Positions 30,907-41,757 of a stretch of 64,000 bases of DNA are shown in pieces. The notes under the pieces were generated by a model. The model was not told the DNA's origin. It searched no databases and worked only from the letters and a program-made list of their open reading frames with translations. This stretch comes from Streptantibioticus cattleyicolor NRRL 8057 = DSM 46488 (lineage in GTDB: Bacteria > Actinomycetota > Actinomycetes > Streptomycetales > Streptomycetaceae): NCBI RefSeq assembly GCF_000240165.1, contig NC_017586.1, positions 1,798,001-1,862,000 of the forward strand, given 5' to 3'. The translations under genes and the position numbers were made by a program. The first letter of the stretch is position 1; each line of letters starts with the position of its first letter.

Positions 30907-33119
30907 ACGTGGTACCTCCGGCCCAGCAGCAGCTTCTCGTTACGGTCCGGGGCGAGCGCGGCCGGCGCGTACCCCGGGGCGGCCGGGCCGGCCGGCTCCG
31001 GCGGGTAGGCGAAGGCGCGGGCCGGGACGTAGGCGACCTGCTGGGCCTGGCCGTCGGGACCGAACTTCGGCAGCGTCTCCCGCGGTTGGGGCAGCAGCCC
31101 CTTCTTCGGGTCGATGTTGCCGCCGTCGACGCCGTAGAGCGCCTCGTAGATCGCGCGGACCGCGGCACCGGAGCCACCGGAGCCGGTGCCGCCCTGGGCG
31201 ATGGTCATCACGATCGCGTAGTCCTTGCTGTACGTCGCCAGCCAGGAGGTGGTCTGCTTGCCGTAGACCTCGGCGGTGCCGGTCTTGGCGTGCAGGGTGA
31301 TCTTGTCCTGCGGCCAGCCCTGGTACTTCCAGGCCGCGGTACCGCTGGTGATGGTGCCGGCCAGGGCGTCGTCGATGTAGTGCAGCGTCTCCTGGGAGTC
31401 CGGGAGCTTGCCGGTGGCCTTGGGCTTGATCTCCTGGACGTGCTTGCCGTCGGCGCTGACGATGGCCTTGCCGATGGTCGGCTGGTAGAGGGTGCCGCCG
31501 TTGCTGAGCGCGGAGTAGATGCGGGCCATCTGCAGGGGGGTGACGAGGGTGTCGCCCTGGCCGATGGAGTAGTTCACCGAGTCACCGGCGCGCAGCCGGT
31601 TGCCGTCGGTGCAGTCCTCGCGGGCGATGCGGGTGGCGTAGTCGTCCTTGTCGCTCTTGGCCTGGGCGCACCACGCGGTCTTGTTGGCCTCCCAGAACCG
31701 CTGCTTCCAGGTGCGGTCCGGGATCCGGCCCTTGGCCTCGCCCGGCAGGTCGACCCCGGTCTTCTCGCCGAGGCCGAACTGGCGGGCGGTGGTGTAGAAC
31801 CAGTCCTTGGGGTGCTTGGGGTTGTTGCCGCCGTCCTTGAGCCACTGGTCGTAGGCGAGGCCGTAGAAGACGGTGTCGCAGGAGATCTCCAGCGCCTTGC
31901 CGAGCGAGATGTCGCCGGCGCTCTCGCTCTCGAAGTTGCCGAAGGTCTGGCCGCCGATGGTCATGCTGGAGGTGCACGGGTAGTGGCCGTCGGCGGCGTA
32001 ACCGGCGTTGATGGCGGCGGTGGTGGGGATCACCTTGAACGTCGAACCGGGCGCGGACAGGCCCTGGATGGCGCGGTTGAGCAGCGGGTAGTCGCTGCCG
32101 TCACCGGTGAGCGCCTTGTAGTCCTTGGCGGAGATGCCGCCGACCCAGACGTTGGGGTCGTAGGTGGGGGCGTTGGCCATGGCGATGATGCGGCCGGTGT
32201 GGACGTCCATCACGATCGCGGCGCCGGAGTCGGCCTTGTACCAGGTGTTGGTGTTCTTGTCCCAGACGTGCCGGGCGTCCTCCATGGCCTGGGCCAGTTC
32301 CTTCTCGGTGACCGCCTGGACGCGTGAGTCGATGCTGGTCACCAGGGAGTTGCCGGGCTGCGGCGGGGTGTCGCCGGCGTTGCCGATGACCCGGCCGCGG
32401 TTGTCGACCTCGTAGCGGGTGATCCCGGCCTTGCCGCGCAGTTCGGCGTCGTAGGTGTGTTCCAGGCCGGAGCGGCCCACCTGGTCGGAGCGTTGCAGGG
32501 TGGGCTGGCCGTTCTTCATCGACGCCTTGATCTCGTCGTCGGTGACCGGCGAGAGGTAGCCGAGGACCTGGGCGGCGTTGGCGTGGTCGGGGCTGTCGTA
32601 GCGGCGGACCGCGGTGGGCTGGGCGGCGATGCCGGGGAAGTCCTCGCGGCGTTCCATGATCTGGAGCGCCTGCTGGGTGGTGGCCTTGTCGGTGATGGGG
32701 ATGGGCTGGTAGGGCGAGCCGTTCCAGCACGGCTTGGGGGTCTTGGCGTCGCAGAGGCGGACCTTGTCGGCCACGTCCTTCTCGCTCATGCCGAGGACGG
32801 CGGCGAGGCGGCCGAGGACCGCCTTGCCGCCGTCCTTCATCTTCAGCATGTCGGTGCGGCTGACGGTGACCACCAGGCGGGTCTCGTTGTCGGCGAGCGG
32901 GACGCCGCGCTCGTCGAGTATCGAGCCGCGTACCGCGGGGGTGACGACCTCCTGGACGTGGTTGCTGGCGGCTTCGGCGGTGTACTGCTGCCCGTTGCGG
33001 ATCTGGAGGTACCACAGCCGTCCGCCGAGGGTGCAGAGCAGGGAGACGACGAGGATCTGCAGGATCACCAGGCGGATGGTGACCCGCTGGGTGCGGCCGG
33101 TCTCAGGGATATTACTCAT
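30903..33119 (-). CDS. mrdA: penicillin-binding protein 2 (class B transpeptidase)
   Basis: A 738-residue membrane-anchored enzyme. One N-terminal TM (about 15-33) is followed by the dimerisation domain, then the transpeptidase domain with the SxxK motif at 359-362 (APGSTFKVI), SxN as SVNYSIGQGD, and KTG in LHAKTGTAEVYG. It cross-links peptidoglycan stem peptides with its SEDS partner RodA (adjacent, overlapping gene). The C-terminus (PPEPAGPAAPGYAPAALA) is Pro/Ala-rich. GGAGG lies upstream of ATG 33119 at rather long spacing. Confidence 0.92.
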   Translation of the reverse strand: MSNIPETGRTQRVTIRLVILQILVVSLLCTLGGRLWYLQIRNGQQYTAEAASNHVQEVVTPAVRGSILDERGVPLADNETRLVVTVSRTDMLKMKDGGKAVLGRLAAVLGMSEKDVADKVRLCDAKTPKPCWNGSPYQPIPITDKATTQQALQIMERREDFPGIAAQPTAVRRYDSPDHANAAQVLGYLSPVTDDEIKASMKNGQPTLQRSDQVGRSGLEHTYDAELRGKAGITRYEVDNRGRVIGNAGDTPPQPGNSLVTSIDSRVQAVTEKELAQAMEDARHVWDKNTNTWYKADSGAAIVMDVHTGRIIAMANAPTYDPNVWVGGISAKDYKALTGDGSDYPLLNRAIQGLSAPGSTFKVIPTTAAINAGYAADGHYPCTSSMTIGGQTFGNFESESAGDISLGKALEISCDTVFYGLAYDQWLKDGGNNPKHPKDWFYTTARQFGLGEKTGVDLPGEAKGRIPDRTWKQRFWEANKTAWCAQAKSDKDDYATRIAREDCTDGNRLRAGDSVNYSIGQGDTLVTPLQMARIYSALSNGGTLYQPTIGKAIVSADGKHVQEIKPKATGKLPDSQETLHYIDDALAGTITSGTAAWKYQGWPQDKITLHAKTGTAEVYGKQTTSWLATYSKDYAIVMTIAQGGTGSGGSGAAVRAIYEALYGVDGGNIDPKKGLLPQPRETLPKFGPDGQAQQVAYVPARAFAYPPEPAGPAAPGYAPAALAPDRNEKLLLGRRYHV

Positions 33120-33177
33120 CGGCTCGGGTGCACCTCCTTAGGAGCGTCGGGGCGGCGGGGCGGGTGGCCGGCGGTGC

Positions 33178-33807
33178 TCACAGCTTCCGCGCCCCCTTCA
33201 GCAGGTTGTCGCGGCGGCCGGAGCGCGCGGTGCGGGAGACGCCGGGGGCCATCCAGCGGTACGGTCCGGCGCCCGCGCCGCCCGAAGGGTCCGACGCCAT
33301 CGGGTCGTTGTCCAGCCGGCGGGCGAGCGCCATGATCCACGGCACGGTGAACGGCGCCAGCAGCAGGTCGTAGACGGTGGCCGTCAACAGCAGCTTGGCC
33401 AGGCCGACATGGCGGGCGGCGGTGTCCCCGACGAGGGCGCCGACGCCGGCGTAGAGCAGCGTGGAGCCGATCGCGGCGACGGCGACGGCGACCATCGGCA
33501 CGGCGGCGGAGCGCAGTTGGCCGGTTTCCGGCTTGGCCAGCCCGACCACGTAGCCGATGACGCAGAGCACCAGGGCGTACCGGCCGGCCGCGTGGTCGGC
33601 GGGGGGCGCGAGGTCGGCGAGGAGTCCGGCGCCGAAGCCCACCAGGGCGCCGCCGACGTGGCCGTAGGTGATGGCGAGCGAGAGGACGACCAGCAGCAGC
33701 AGGTCGGGGACGGCGCCGGGCAGGTGGAGCCGGGCCAGCGCGCTCACCTGGAGCACGAGCGCGACGACCACGAGGGCGGCGGAGAGCAGGATCCGGTTGA
33801 TGCGCAT
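33178..33807 (-). CDS. mreD: rod shape-determining membrane protein MreD
   Basis: A 209-residue protein with five to six hydrophobic segments (ILLSAALVVVALVLQVSAL, LLLLVVLSLAITYGHVGGAL and others), the size and layout of actinobacterial MreD. It connects MreC with the cell-wall synthases. The start lies 3 nt after the mreC stop. The C-terminal polar tail (about 45 residues, ending NLLKGARKL) is longer than in most bacteria. Confidence 0.88.
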   Translation of the reverse strand: MRINRILLSAALVVVALVLQVSALARLHLPGAVPDLLLLVVLSLAITYGHVGGALVGFGAGLLADLAPPADHAAGRYALVLCVIGYVVGLAKPETGQLRSAAVPMVAVAVAAIGSTLLYAGVGALVGDTAARHVGLAKLLLTATVYDLLLAPFTVPWIMALARRLDNDPMASDPSGGAGAGPYRWMAPGVSRTARSGRRDNLLKGARKL

Positions 33808-33810
33808 CGG

Positions 33811-34749
33811 TCAGCTCCGGGGCGAGGACGGCGAGACGGAGGCGCCGGGGGTGACCGTGACGGTGACCGTGGGCGTGGGATGGGCCGCCGGCTTGGGGGG
33901 CAGCACGGTGTCGCGCGGGTCCTGGCGCGGGGCGACCACGACCACGCCGACCACGTCGAGCCGGGAGAAGCCGACGAACGGCTGCACCTCGACGGTACGG
34001 GTCAGCCCGCCTCCCCCGGTGTCCACCTTGACGACCTGGCCGATCGGCACGCCGGGCACGAAGGGCTTGTCGGCCTGGGAGCCGAAGGTCACCAGCCGGT
34101 CGCCGGGCTTGACCCGGGCCCGGCCGTTGAGGAGCTGGATGCGCAGCGGCCGGTCGCCCTGGCCGGTGCCGAAGCCCAGTTCCATGGAGTTCTCCAGCCG
34201 GGCGCCGACGGTGAAGTCGGGGTCGCAGGCGAGCAGGACGGTGGAGGTGCTGGGGCCGACCGTGGTGACCCGGCCGACGAGTCCGTCGCCGTTGAGCACG
34301 GTCATGTCCCGCCGGATGCCGTCGGCGCTGCCGGCGTCGATGGTGATCGTCCAGGAGAAGCCCTGGGTGGCTCCTATGGCGATCACCTGGGCGCCCTTGA
34401 TGCCGTACTGGCCGGCGCCCGCGGTCCCCAGCATCTTGTCGAGTTCGGCGGCGCGGTTGCGGGTGATGTCGCTGCTGCCGAGCTTCGCCTTGAGCGCGGC
34501 GTTCTGGCGTTCCAGGGCGGCGATCCGGTCGTGGCGGGTGCCGGAGTCGCGCACCGCCGCTATGGCGTTGCCGACCGGGTTCACCACCGAGGACACGCCG
34601 TTCTCGACGGGTCCGAAGACGGATGCGGCGGCGCTGCGGGCGACCGCCAGGGGGGACTGTTCGCCGCCGCGGATGTCCACGGTGATCAGCGCGAACGCGA
34701 TGGCGATCAGTAGGACCAAGAGCAGCCGGCTCTCTCGTGTGTCCCTCAC
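33811..34749 (-). CDS. mreC: rod shape-determining protein MreC
   Basis: A 312-residue protein counted from GTG 34749 (VRDTRESRLLLVLLIAIAF); an in-frame GTG at 34797 would add 16 residues, and neither has a clear ribosome binding site. It has an N-terminal TM anchor (about 8-25), a coiled-coil (DRIAALERQNAALKAKLGSSD, about 75-100), then the two beta-barrel domains of MreC (GIRRDMTVLNGDGLVGRVTTVGPSTSTVLLACDPDF as the core). The C-terminus is Pro/Thr/Val-rich and extracellular. It scaffolds the elongation complex outside the membrane. Confidence 0.88.
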   Translation of the reverse strand: MRDTRESRLLLVLLIAIAFALITVDIRGGEQSPLAVARSAAASVFGPVENGVSSVVNPVGNAIAAVRDSGTRHDRIAALERQNAALKAKLGSSDITRNRAAELDKMLGTAGAGQYGIKGAQVIAIGATQGFSWTITIDAGSADGIRRDMTVLNGDGLVGRVTTVGPSTSTVLLACDPDFTVGARLENSMELGFGTGQGDRPLRIQLLNGRARVKPGDRLVTFGSQADKPFVPGVPIGQVVKVDTGGGGLTRTVEVQPFVGFSRLDVVGVVVVAPRQDPRDTVLPPKPAAHPTPTVTVTVTPGASVSPSSPRS

Positions 34750-34943
34750 GTGCGGCGGCCGTGCCTTCCTCGTCGGACCGGACCGGCCGCGAGCCACGGC
34801 CGGTCGGCGATGTCGTAGTTCGGGTCGTTACGTCCGGGGGGACGACCGACGGGCGGGCCGTGCGGTGGGGCCCCGGGACGGGGCCGCGCGGCGGTCCGCG
34901 GCGCGGGCGCCCGCAGAAGGCGGGGCCACGGCGCCGCGGCGGG

Positions 34944-35975
34944 TCACCTGCGCGGCTGGGCGTCGAGCACCTGCTGGAGGGCCTCGAACTCCTCGACGCA
35001 CTTGCCGGAGCCGAGCGCCACCGAGTCCAGCGGGTCCTCGGCGATGTGGATGGGCATCCCGGTCTCGCGACGCAGCCGTTCGTCGAGGCCGCGCAGCATG
35101 GCGCCGCCGCCGGTGAGCACGATGCCGCGGTCCATGATGTCGCCGGAGAGTTCCGGCGGGCACTTGTCGAGGGTGGTCTTGACCGCGTCCACGATGGCGT
35201 TGACCGGTTCCTCGATGGCCTTGCGGACCTCGGCGGCGGAGATCACCACCGTCTTGGGCAGGCCGCTCACCAGGTCGCGTCCGCGGATCTCGGTGTGCTC
35301 GTCCTTCTCCAGCTCGAAGGCGGAGCCGATGGTGATCTTGATCTGTTCGGCGGTGCGCTCGCCCAGCAGGAGGCTGTACTCCTTCTTGATGTGCTGGATG
35401 ATCGCATTGTCCAACTCGTCGCCGGCCACCCGGATGGACTGGGCGGTGACGATGCCGCCGAGCGAGATCACGGCGACCTCGGTGGTGCCGCCGCCGATGT
35501 CGACCACCATGTTGCCGGTGGCCTCGTGGACCGGCAGGCCGGCCCCGATCGCGGCGGCCATCGGCTCCTCGATGATGTGCACCTGGCGGGCGCCCGCCTG
35601 GCTGGACGCCTCGATCACGGCGCGCCGTTCGACCCCGGTGATGCCCGAGGGCACGCAGACCACGACCCGCGGGCGGGCAAGGTAGCGCCGCTTGTGGATC
35701 TTGAGGATGAAGTAGCGGAGCATCCGCTCGGTGATCTCGAAGTCGGCGATCACACCGTCCTTGAGCGGACGGACCGCAACGATGTTGCCAGGGGTACGGC
35801 CGATCATCTTCTTGGCTTCGGCGCCAACCGCCAGAATGCCGCCCGTATTCGTATTGATGGCGACAACCGACGGTTCGTTGAGGACGATCCCGCGACCCCT
35901 GACGTACACCAGCGTGTTGGCGGTGCCGAGGTCGACAGCCATGTCACGGCCGATGAACGACATATTGTTCGCCAT
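34944..35975 (-). CDS. mreB: actin-like cytoskeletal protein MreB
   Basis: A 343-residue actin-fold protein; ATG 35975 ([21 protein letters not shown]) is the usual start, the longer upstream frame being non-coding. It shows Phosphate-1 (DLGTANT, about 12-19), Phosphate-2 ([16 protein letters not shown]) and the adenosine motif ([13 protein letters not shown]). It polymerises on the membrane and positions wall synthesis; in Streptomyces it is needed for spore-wall integrity. It heads the mreB-C-D-PBP2-rodA set. Confidence 0.95.
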   Translation of the reverse strand: MANNMSFIGRDMAVDLGTANTLVYVRGRGIVLNEPSVVAINTNTGGILAVGAEAKKMIGRTPGNIVAVRPLKDGVIADFEITERMLRYFILKIHKRRYLARPRVVVCVPSGITGVERRAVIEASSQAGARQVHIIEEPMAAAIGAGLPVHEATGNMVVDIGGGTTEVAVISLGGIVTAQSIRVAGDELDNAIIQHIKKEYSLLLGERTAEQIKITIGSAFELEKDEHTEIRGRDLVSGLPKTVVISAAEVRKAIEEPVNAIVDAVKTTLDKCPPELSGDIMDRGIVLTGGGAMLRGLDERLRRETGMPIHIAEDPLDSVALGSGKCVEEFEALQQVLDAQPRR

Positions 35976-36330
35976 GAGGATACGTCTGGCCTTCCCGAGC
36001 TGGAGCGATGGGGACTTGAGGGCGGCGTTCTGGCGCCCCCGCGGGGCAGGGGGCGTGATCTGCTGCGGAGGTCCGTAGCGGTGTATCCATCGTAGTCGCG
36101 CCCGGTGGACCAGGAGTGAGGGCGCCCCGGCCATTGTCAGCAGAACACACAGCCGCCCCTTGTAATGGTGACGTCGTGTCGGGGCGATTGGTTCCCGCAT
36201 TACCGTCGCATATGCGGGACCGCCGCCCGGGCAAAACCCTCGGCGGCGGCCGGTGCCCGCCGGTGTCCGCGTTTCTGACTTGCCGTCAGCAACTGACCGG
36301 CGGCGGGCGGGATCCCGGAGGGCGTCCGCC
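35976..36330. other. mreB promoter region and ndk 3' region
   Basis: A 355-base gap. Next to mreB lies the leader of the mre operon. At 36220-36249 a hairpin (CCGCCGCC / GGCGGCGG) may terminate the ndk transcript. No ORF is credible. Confidence 0.5.
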
Positions 36331-36744
36331 TCAAATCAGCCCGGGGAAGAAGAGCTTGATCTCCCGCTCCGCCGACTCCGGGGAGTCGGAGGCGTGCACC
36401 AGGTTCTCGCGCACGATGGTGCCGAAGTCGCCCCGGATGCTGCCGGGGGCGGCGGCGATCGGGTCGGTGGGGCCGGCCAGCGCGCGCATCCCCTCGACCA
36501 CCCGCTCGCCCTCGACCACCAGCGCCACCGAGGGACCGGAGGACATGAACTCCACCAGCGGCTCGTAGAACGCCTTGCCCACGTGCTCCGCGTAGTGGCG
36601 CTCCAGCGTGGCCCGGTCCAGCGAGCGCAGCTCCAGCGCGGTGATCGCCCACCCCGCCTTGCGCTCGATCCGCCCGATGATCTCGCCCACCAGACCCCGG
36701 CGGACGGCATCGGGCTTGAGGAGGACGAGGGTGCGCTGGCTCAT
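36331..36744 (-). CDS. ndk: nucleoside diphosphate kinase
   Basis: A 137-residue enzyme of standard length. It starts [22 protein letters not shown], with the conserved active-site segment [19 protein letters not shown]. The phosphorylated His117 equivalent is in NLVHASDS, the NDPK signature. It balances NTP pools by transferring the gamma-phosphate from ATP. Downstream of the folC-DUF4233 genes on the same strand. Confidence 0.95.
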   Translation of the reverse strand: MSQRTLVLLKPDAVRRGLVGEIIGRIERKAGWAITALELRSLDRATLERHYAEHVGKAFYEPLVEFMSSGPSVALVVEGERVVEGMRALAGPTDPIAAAPGSIRGDFGTIVRENLVHASDSPESAEREIKLFFPGLI

Positions 36745-37002
36745 GTGCGGCTCCTTGGAACGCGAGTGCGCCGCGGCTTCGACTGTGCTGCGGCTTCGAA
36801 GTGGACTGACCCTATCGGGCGACCCCGTGTTCCCCGCCAGCGGCTACCCCGACCGTGGGGCAGCAGTCGCACCCGGCAGTGTCCCCCGCGCGGGTGACAG
36901 TGGGCCGAACGGGTGGCGGCGCGGCGGTGGCCCCGGGACGGGCGTGTCGGCGCCGCGTCCCTTGACGGCGCCGCCGGGGCGCCGCCGTCCGCCCCGGCCG
37001 GG

Positions 37003-37371
37003 TCAGCCGGCCGTGGCCGCGGCGTCCTGCGGCGGCTCGGCGGCGCGCGCGGCGTTGGCCGCCTTGAACGCGTCGATCTTGCGGCCGAAGTGGACCGCGG
37101 CCCACCACAGCGCGGCGAAGACCGCCCCCAGGAAGTACATGGTCGGCACCACGAACCCGGAGGCGATCAGGGCGATCTGGAGCACCCAGCCGATCACCAC
37201 CCCGCCCGGCCGCGTGATCATCCCGCACAGCAGCACGCACAGCACCATGGCGACCCCGCTGACCGCCCAGACCGTGCCGGCCGAGAAGTGCGAGAGGTTC
37301 ATCGCCACCAGCCCGGCCAGGCCGATCACAAAGGCTTCACCGAGCAGGGTGCTGGCACACAGCGTTCGCAT
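37003..37371 (-). CDS. DUF4233 four-helix membrane protein
   Basis: A 122-residue protein with four hydrophobic segments (LLGEAFVIGLAGLVAM, VWAVSGVAMVLCVLLCG, VVIGWVLQIALIASGFVV, MYFLGAVFAALWWAAVHFG) and a basic/Ala-rich tail. It is the actinobacterial DUF4233 protein that regularly follows folC (gap 6 nt). Unknown function. The 258-base gap to ndk (36745-37002) holds no gene. Confidence 0.8.
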   Translation of the reverse strand: MRTLCASTLLGEAFVIGLAGLVAMNLSHFSAGTVWAVSGVAMVLCVLLCGMITRPGGVVIGWVLQIALIASGFVVPTMYFLGAVFAALWWAAVHFGRKIDAFKAANAARAAEPPQDAAATAG

Positions 37372-37377
37372 CGGAAC

Positions 37378-38910
37378 TCACTTCCGGCCCAGCAGCAGCC
37401 GGGCCTCTCCCACGGTGATCACGGAACCGGTGACCAGCACGCCGGCCCCGGCGTACTCGCCCTCCTCCTCGGCGAGGGTGACGGCGGCCTCCAGCGCGTC
37501 GTCCAGCCGCGGCTCGACCTGGACCCGCTCGCTGCCGAAGACCTCCACCGCCACGGCCGCCAGCTCGTCGACGTCCATCGCACGGTGGCTGGAGTTACGG
37601 GTCACCACCACCTCGGCGAAGATCGGCTCGAACGCCTCCAGCACCCCGCGGACGTCCTTGTCACCGCTGGGGGCGACCACGCCGACCAGGTGGGTGAAGG
37701 CGAACGCCTCGCGCACCGCCTCCGCGGTCGCCTGGGCGCCGGCCGGGTTGTGCGCGGCGTCCAGCACCACCGTGGGGCTGCGCCGCACCACCTCCAGGCG
37801 GCCCGGGGAGGTGACCGTGGCGAAGGCGCCGCGCACCGTGTCCACGTCCAGCGGGCGGGCCGCGCGGGCCGAGCCGACGCCGAAGAACGCCTCCACCGCG
37901 GCGAGCGCCACCGCCGCGTTGTGCGCCTGGTGGGCGCCGTGCAGCGGGAGGAAGATCTGCTCGTACTCGCCGCCGAGGCCGCGCAGGGTCAGCATCTGGC
38001 CGCCGACCGCCACCTCGCGGGAGACCACGCCGAACTCCATGCCCTCGCGGGCCACCGTGGCGTCCACCTCGACGGCGCGCTTGAGCAGCGTCTGGGCGGC
38101 GTCCACCGGCTGCTGGGCGAGGACGGCGGTGGCGCCCTCCTTGATGATGCCGCCCTTCTCCAGCGCTATCTCGCCGGGCGTGCCGCCCAGCCGGTCGGTG
38201 TGGTCCAGCGCGATCGGGGTGACCACGGCGACGGTGCCGTCGAGCACGTTGGTGGCGTCCCAGCGGCCCCCCATGCCCACCTCGACCACGGCCACGTCGA
38301 CCGGCGCGTCGGCGAAGGCGGCGTAGGCCATGCCGGTGAGGACCTCGAAGAAGGAGAGCCGGTAGTCCTGGCTCGCGTCGACCATCTCGACGTACGGCTT
38401 GACGTCCCGGTAGGTGGCCACGAAGCGCTCGACGGAGATGGGCGAGCCGTCCAGGCTGATGCGTTCGGTGACCGACTCCACGTGCGGGCTGGTGTAGCGG
38501 CCGGTGCGCAGTTCGAAGGCGCGCAGCAGCGTCTCGATCATGCGGGCGGTGCTGGTCTTGCCGTTGGTGCCGGTGATGTGGATCGCCGGGTAGGCGCGCT
38601 GCGGCTCGCCGAGGACGTCCATCAGGGCGCTGATGCGGGTGACCGAGGGCTCCAGCTTGGTCTCGCCCCAGCGGTCGGCGAGCTCGGCCTCCACCTCGCG
38701 CAGGGCCTCGGCCTCCTCGGGGGACCGCGGACCGGCCGGGGTCTCCTCGCCGAGGGTCGGGGAGACCTGTGCGCGCAGCGTCCTGCTGCCGGCCTCGATC
38801 ACCGCCAGATCCGGGTCCCGGTCGGTCTCCTCGGCGATGATCTCGTCGAATTCGTCCGGTGTGCCCGGGGTGTCCGAGGACGGGTCTTCGTTACGGGGGC
38901 GCTCGCTCAC
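37378..38910 (-). CDS. folC: bifunctional folylpolyglutamate/dihydrofolate synthase
   Basis: A 510-residue Mur-ligase-family enzyme. GTG 38910 is chosen because it fits typical N-termini; there is no ribosome binding site, and a TAGACT -10-like box lies 7 nt upstream, so the mRNA may be leaderless. It contains the P-loop 'HITGTNGKTSTARMIETLL', 'TSPHVESVTERIS', and 'VVLDAAHNPAGAQATAEAV'. It adds glutamates to folates. The acidic N-terminal extension of about 75 residues (IIAEETDRDPDLAVIEAG ...) is common in Streptomyces FolC. It follows valS. Confidence 0.92.
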   Translation of the reverse strand: MSERPRNEDPSSDTPGTPDEFDEIIAEETDRDPDLAVIEAGSRTLRAQVSPTLGEETPAGPRSPEEAEALREVEAELADRWGETKLEPSVTRISALMDVLGEPQRAYPAIHITGTNGKTSTARMIETLLRAFELRTGRYTSPHVESVTERISLDGSPISVERFVATYRDVKPYVEMVDASQDYRLSFFEVLTGMAYAAFADAPVDVAVVEVGMGGRWDATNVLDGTVAVVTPIALDHTDRLGGTPGEIALEKGGIIKEGATAVLAQQPVDAAQTLLKRAVEVDATVAREGMEFGVVSREVAVGGQMLTLRGLGGEYEQIFLPLHGAHQAHNAAVALAAVEAFFGVGSARAARPLDVDTVRGAFATVTSPGRLEVVRRSPTVVLDAAHNPAGAQATAEAVREAFAFTHLVGVVAPSGDKDVRGVLEAFEPIFAEVVVTRNSSHRAMDVDELAAVAVEVFGSERVQVEPRLDDALEAAVTLAEEEGEYAGAGVLVTGSVITVGEARLLLGRK

Positions 38911-38950
38911 GGTGTCCAGTCTACGGAGGGGGACCGACGACGAAGGGCAA

Positions 38951-38984
38951 GGCCCCCGCACCCACCGGGGCGGGTACGGGGGCC
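38951..38984 (-). terminator. valS terminator
   Basis: GGCCCCCGCACCC pairs with GGGTACGGGGGCC (one mismatch), placed 11 nt after the valS stop and before the folC start. Confidence 0.6.
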
Positions 38985-38994
38985 GGGGCGGGCG

Positions 38995-41628
38995 TCAGCC
39001 CTGGGGCAGCGACTCCAGCTGGGCGGAGATCCGCGCGATGTCGGCCTCCGCGGTGGCCTTGCGGGTCCGGATCTTCTCCACCACCTGATCGGGCGCCTTG
39101 GCGAGGAACGCCTCGTTGCCGAGCTTGGCGTCGGCCTGGGCCAGCTCCTTCTCCGCCGCCGCCAGGTCCTTCGTCAGCCGCTTGCGCTCGGCGGCGAAGT
39201 CGATGACGCCGGACAGGTCGAGGGAGACGGTGGCGCCGGCCACCGGGAGCGAGGCGGTGGCGGTGAAGGCGTCACCGGCCGGCTGGAGGCGCAGCAGCGA
39301 GCGGATCGCCTCCTCGTGCGCGGCCAGCGGGGTGCCGGCCAGCTCCAGCCGGGCCGGGACCCGCTGGCCGGGCTGGAGGCCCTGGTCGGCACGGAACCGG
39401 CGGACCTCGGTGACGGCGTCGCGCAGGGTGGCGATCTCGGCCTCGGCCGCCGCGTCCCGGAAGCCGCTGTCGGCCGGCCACTCGGCGATCACCACGGACT
39501 CCCGGCCGGTGAGCGCGGTCCACAGGGTCTCGGTGACGAACGGGACGATCGGGTGCAGCAGGCGCAGCGTCACGTCCAGCACCTCGCCGAGCACCCGGCG
39601 GGAGCGCTCCGCGCCCTCGCCACCGGCGGCGAAGACCGTCTTGGACAGCTCCACGTACCAGTCGAAGACCTCGTCCCACGCGAAGTGGAAGAGGGTGTCG
39701 GAGACCTTGGCGAACTGGTAGTCGTCGTAGTAGGCGTCCACCTCGGCGACCACGGCGTTCAGCCGGGACAGGATCCAGCGGTCGGCGGCCGACAGCCCTT
39801 CCACGGGCGGCAGTTGGCCCTCCACGGTGGCGCCGTTCATCAACGCGAAGCGGGTGGCGTTCCAGATCTTGTTGGCGAAGTTGCGGGAGCCCTGGACCCA
39901 GTCCTCGCCGATCGGCACGTCGGTGCCGGGGTTGGCGCCGCGGGCCAGCGTGAAGCGGAGCGCGTCGGAGCCGTAGGCGTCCATCCAGTCCAGCGGGTTG
40001 ACCGCGTTGCCGAAGGACTTCGACATCTTCTTGCCGAACTGGTCGCGCACCATGCCGTGCAGGGCGATGGTGTGGAACGGCGGGGTGCCGTCCATCGCGT
40101 ACAGGCCGAACATCATCATCCGGGCGACCCAGAAGAAGAGGATGTCGTACCCGGTGACCAGCACGGAGTTGGGGTAGAACTTCGCGAGCGACTCGGTCCG
40201 CCCGGGCCAGCCGAGGGTGGAGAACGGCCACAGGCCGGAGGAGAACCAGGTGTCCAGGACGTCGGAGTCCTGGCGCCAGCCGTCACCGGTGGGGGGCTCC
40301 TCGTCCGGGCCGACGCAGACCACCTCGCCGTTCGGCCCGTACCAGACCGGGATGCGGTGGCCCCACCACAACTGCCGCGAGATGCACCAGTCGTGGAGGT
40401 TGTCGACCCAGTCGAAGTACCGCTTCTCCATCTCCTGCGGGTGGATCTTCACCCGCCCGTCGCGCACCGCGTCACCGGCCGCCTTGGCCAGCGGGGCGAC
40501 CTTGACCCACCACTGGAGCGACAGCCGGGGCTCGATGGTGGTCTTGCAGCGCGAGCAGTGGCCCACCGAGTGGACGTACGGGCGCTTCTCGGCGACGATC
40601 CGGCCCTCGGCGCGCAGCGCCCCGACGATGGCGGAGCGGGCCTCCAGCCGGTCGAGCCCCTGGAACGGGCCGTGCGCGGTGATCACCGCGTGCTCGTCCA
40701 TGACGGTCAGCGACGGCAGGCCGTGCCGGCGGCCGATTTCGAAGTCGTTGGGGTCGTGGGCCGGGGTGACCTTCACCGCGCCGGTGCCGAACTCCGGGTC
40801 GACGTGGGCGTCGGCGACCACCGGGATGCGGCGGCCGGTCAGTGGCAGTTCGATCTCGGTGCCGACCAGGTGGCGGTAGCGGTCGTCGTCGGGGTGGACG
40901 GCGACCGCGGTGTCGCCGAGCATCGTCTCGGCCCGGGTGGTGGCCACCACGATGGCGTCGTCCCCGTCGCCGTAGCGGATGGAGACCAACTCGCCGTCGT
41001 CCTCCTGGTACTCCACCTCGATGTCGGAGATGGCGGTCAGGCAGCGCGGGCACCAGTTGATGATGCGTTCGGCGCGGTAGATCAGCTCGTCGTCGTAGAG
41101 CTTCTTGAAGATGGTCTGGACGGCCTTGGACAGGCCCTCGTCCATGGTGAAGCGCTCCCGCGACCAGTCGACGCCGTCGCCGAGGCGGCGCATCTGGCCG
41201 GAGATCTGGCCGCCGGACTCCGCCTTCCAGCGCCACACCCGCTCGACGAACGCCTCCCGGCCCAGGTCGTGGCGGGACTTGCCCTCCTTGGCCAGTTCGC
41301 GCTCGACCACGTTCTGGGTGGCGATGCCGGCGTGGTCCATGCCGGGCTGCCAGAGCACCTCGTACCCCTGCATGCGCTTGCGGCGGGTTAGGGCGTCGAT
41401 GATCGTGTGCTCGAAGGCGTGGCCCAGGTGGAGGCTGCCGGTGACGTTGGGCGGCGGGATGACGATGGTGTACGGCGGCTTGTCGCTCTTGGCGTCGGCC
41501 GCGAAGTAACCGCGTTCTACCCAGCGCTCGTACAGCGTTTCCTCTACCTCGGCCGGGACGTACTGGGTCGGCAGATGGTCAGGGCTGCTGCTGGGCCCGC
41601 TGTTGGGGCGCTGGTTCATCTCGGTCAC
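38995..41628 (-). CDS. valS: valyl-tRNA synthetase
   Basis: An 877-residue class I aminoacyl-tRNA synthetase. It has the HIGH motif as HLGH in [17 protein letters not shown] (about residues 58-74), the editing (CP1) domain in the middle, a zinc-type segment 'CPRCLTA' and 'CSRC', KMSKS in [13 protein letters not shown] (about 530), the anticodon-binding helical domain, and a C-terminal coiled-coil arm ([28 protein letters not shown]). It charges tRNA-Val. Alone on its transcript or ahead of folC. Confidence 0.96.
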   Translation of the reverse strand: MTEMNQRPNSGPSSSPDHLPTQYVPAEVEETLYERWVERGYFAADAKSDKPPYTIVIPPPNVTGSLHLGHAFEHTIIDALTRRKRMQGYEVLWQPGMDHAGIATQNVVERELAKEGKSRHDLGREAFVERVWRWKAESGGQISGQMRRLGDGVDWSRERFTMDEGLSKAVQTIFKKLYDDELIYRAERIINWCPRCLTAISDIEVEYQEDDGELVSIRYGDGDDAIVVATTRAETMLGDTAVAVHPDDDRYRHLVGTEIELPLTGRRIPVVADAHVDPEFGTGAVKVTPAHDPNDFEIGRRHGLPSLTVMDEHAVITAHGPFQGLDRLEARSAIVGALRAEGRIVAEKRPYVHSVGHCSRCKTTIEPRLSLQWWVKVAPLAKAAGDAVRDGRVKIHPQEMEKRYFDWVDNLHDWCISRQLWWGHRIPVWYGPNGEVVCVGPDEEPPTGDGWRQDSDVLDTWFSSGLWPFSTLGWPGRTESLAKFYPNSVLVTGYDILFFWVARMMMFGLYAMDGTPPFHTIALHGMVRDQFGKKMSKSFGNAVNPLDWMDAYGSDALRFTLARGANPGTDVPIGEDWVQGSRNFANKIWNATRFALMNGATVEGQLPPVEGLSAADRWILSRLNAVVAEVDAYYDDYQFAKVSDTLFHFAWDEVFDWYVELSKTVFAAGGEGAERSRRVLGEVLDVTLRLLHPIVPFVTETLWTALTGRESVVIAEWPADSGFRDAAAEAEIATLRDAVTEVRRFRADQGLQPGQRVPARLELAGTPLAAHEEAIRSLLRLQPAGDAFTATASLPVAGATVSLDLSGVIDFAAERKRLTKDLAAAEKELAQADAKLGNEAFLAKAPDQVVEKIRTRKATAEADIARISAQLESLPQG

Positions 41629-41757
41629 GCGGCAATTCTAGGGCGGCGGGGGCGGCGTCCCGCACCCGCCGGGCCCGGGGCGCGGGGCCCCGGCGTGCCG
41701 GTGGCAGCGGCCATCGGCAAGGATATGGGCCGCGTACACGTCAACGGGAGGAACCCC

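Noticed and set aside
36913-41391. A very long open frame (about 1,490 codons) on the plus strand
   Set aside because: It is antisense to folC and valS, full of low-complexity Gly/Arg/His stretches, and arises from high GC third positions in the real genes.
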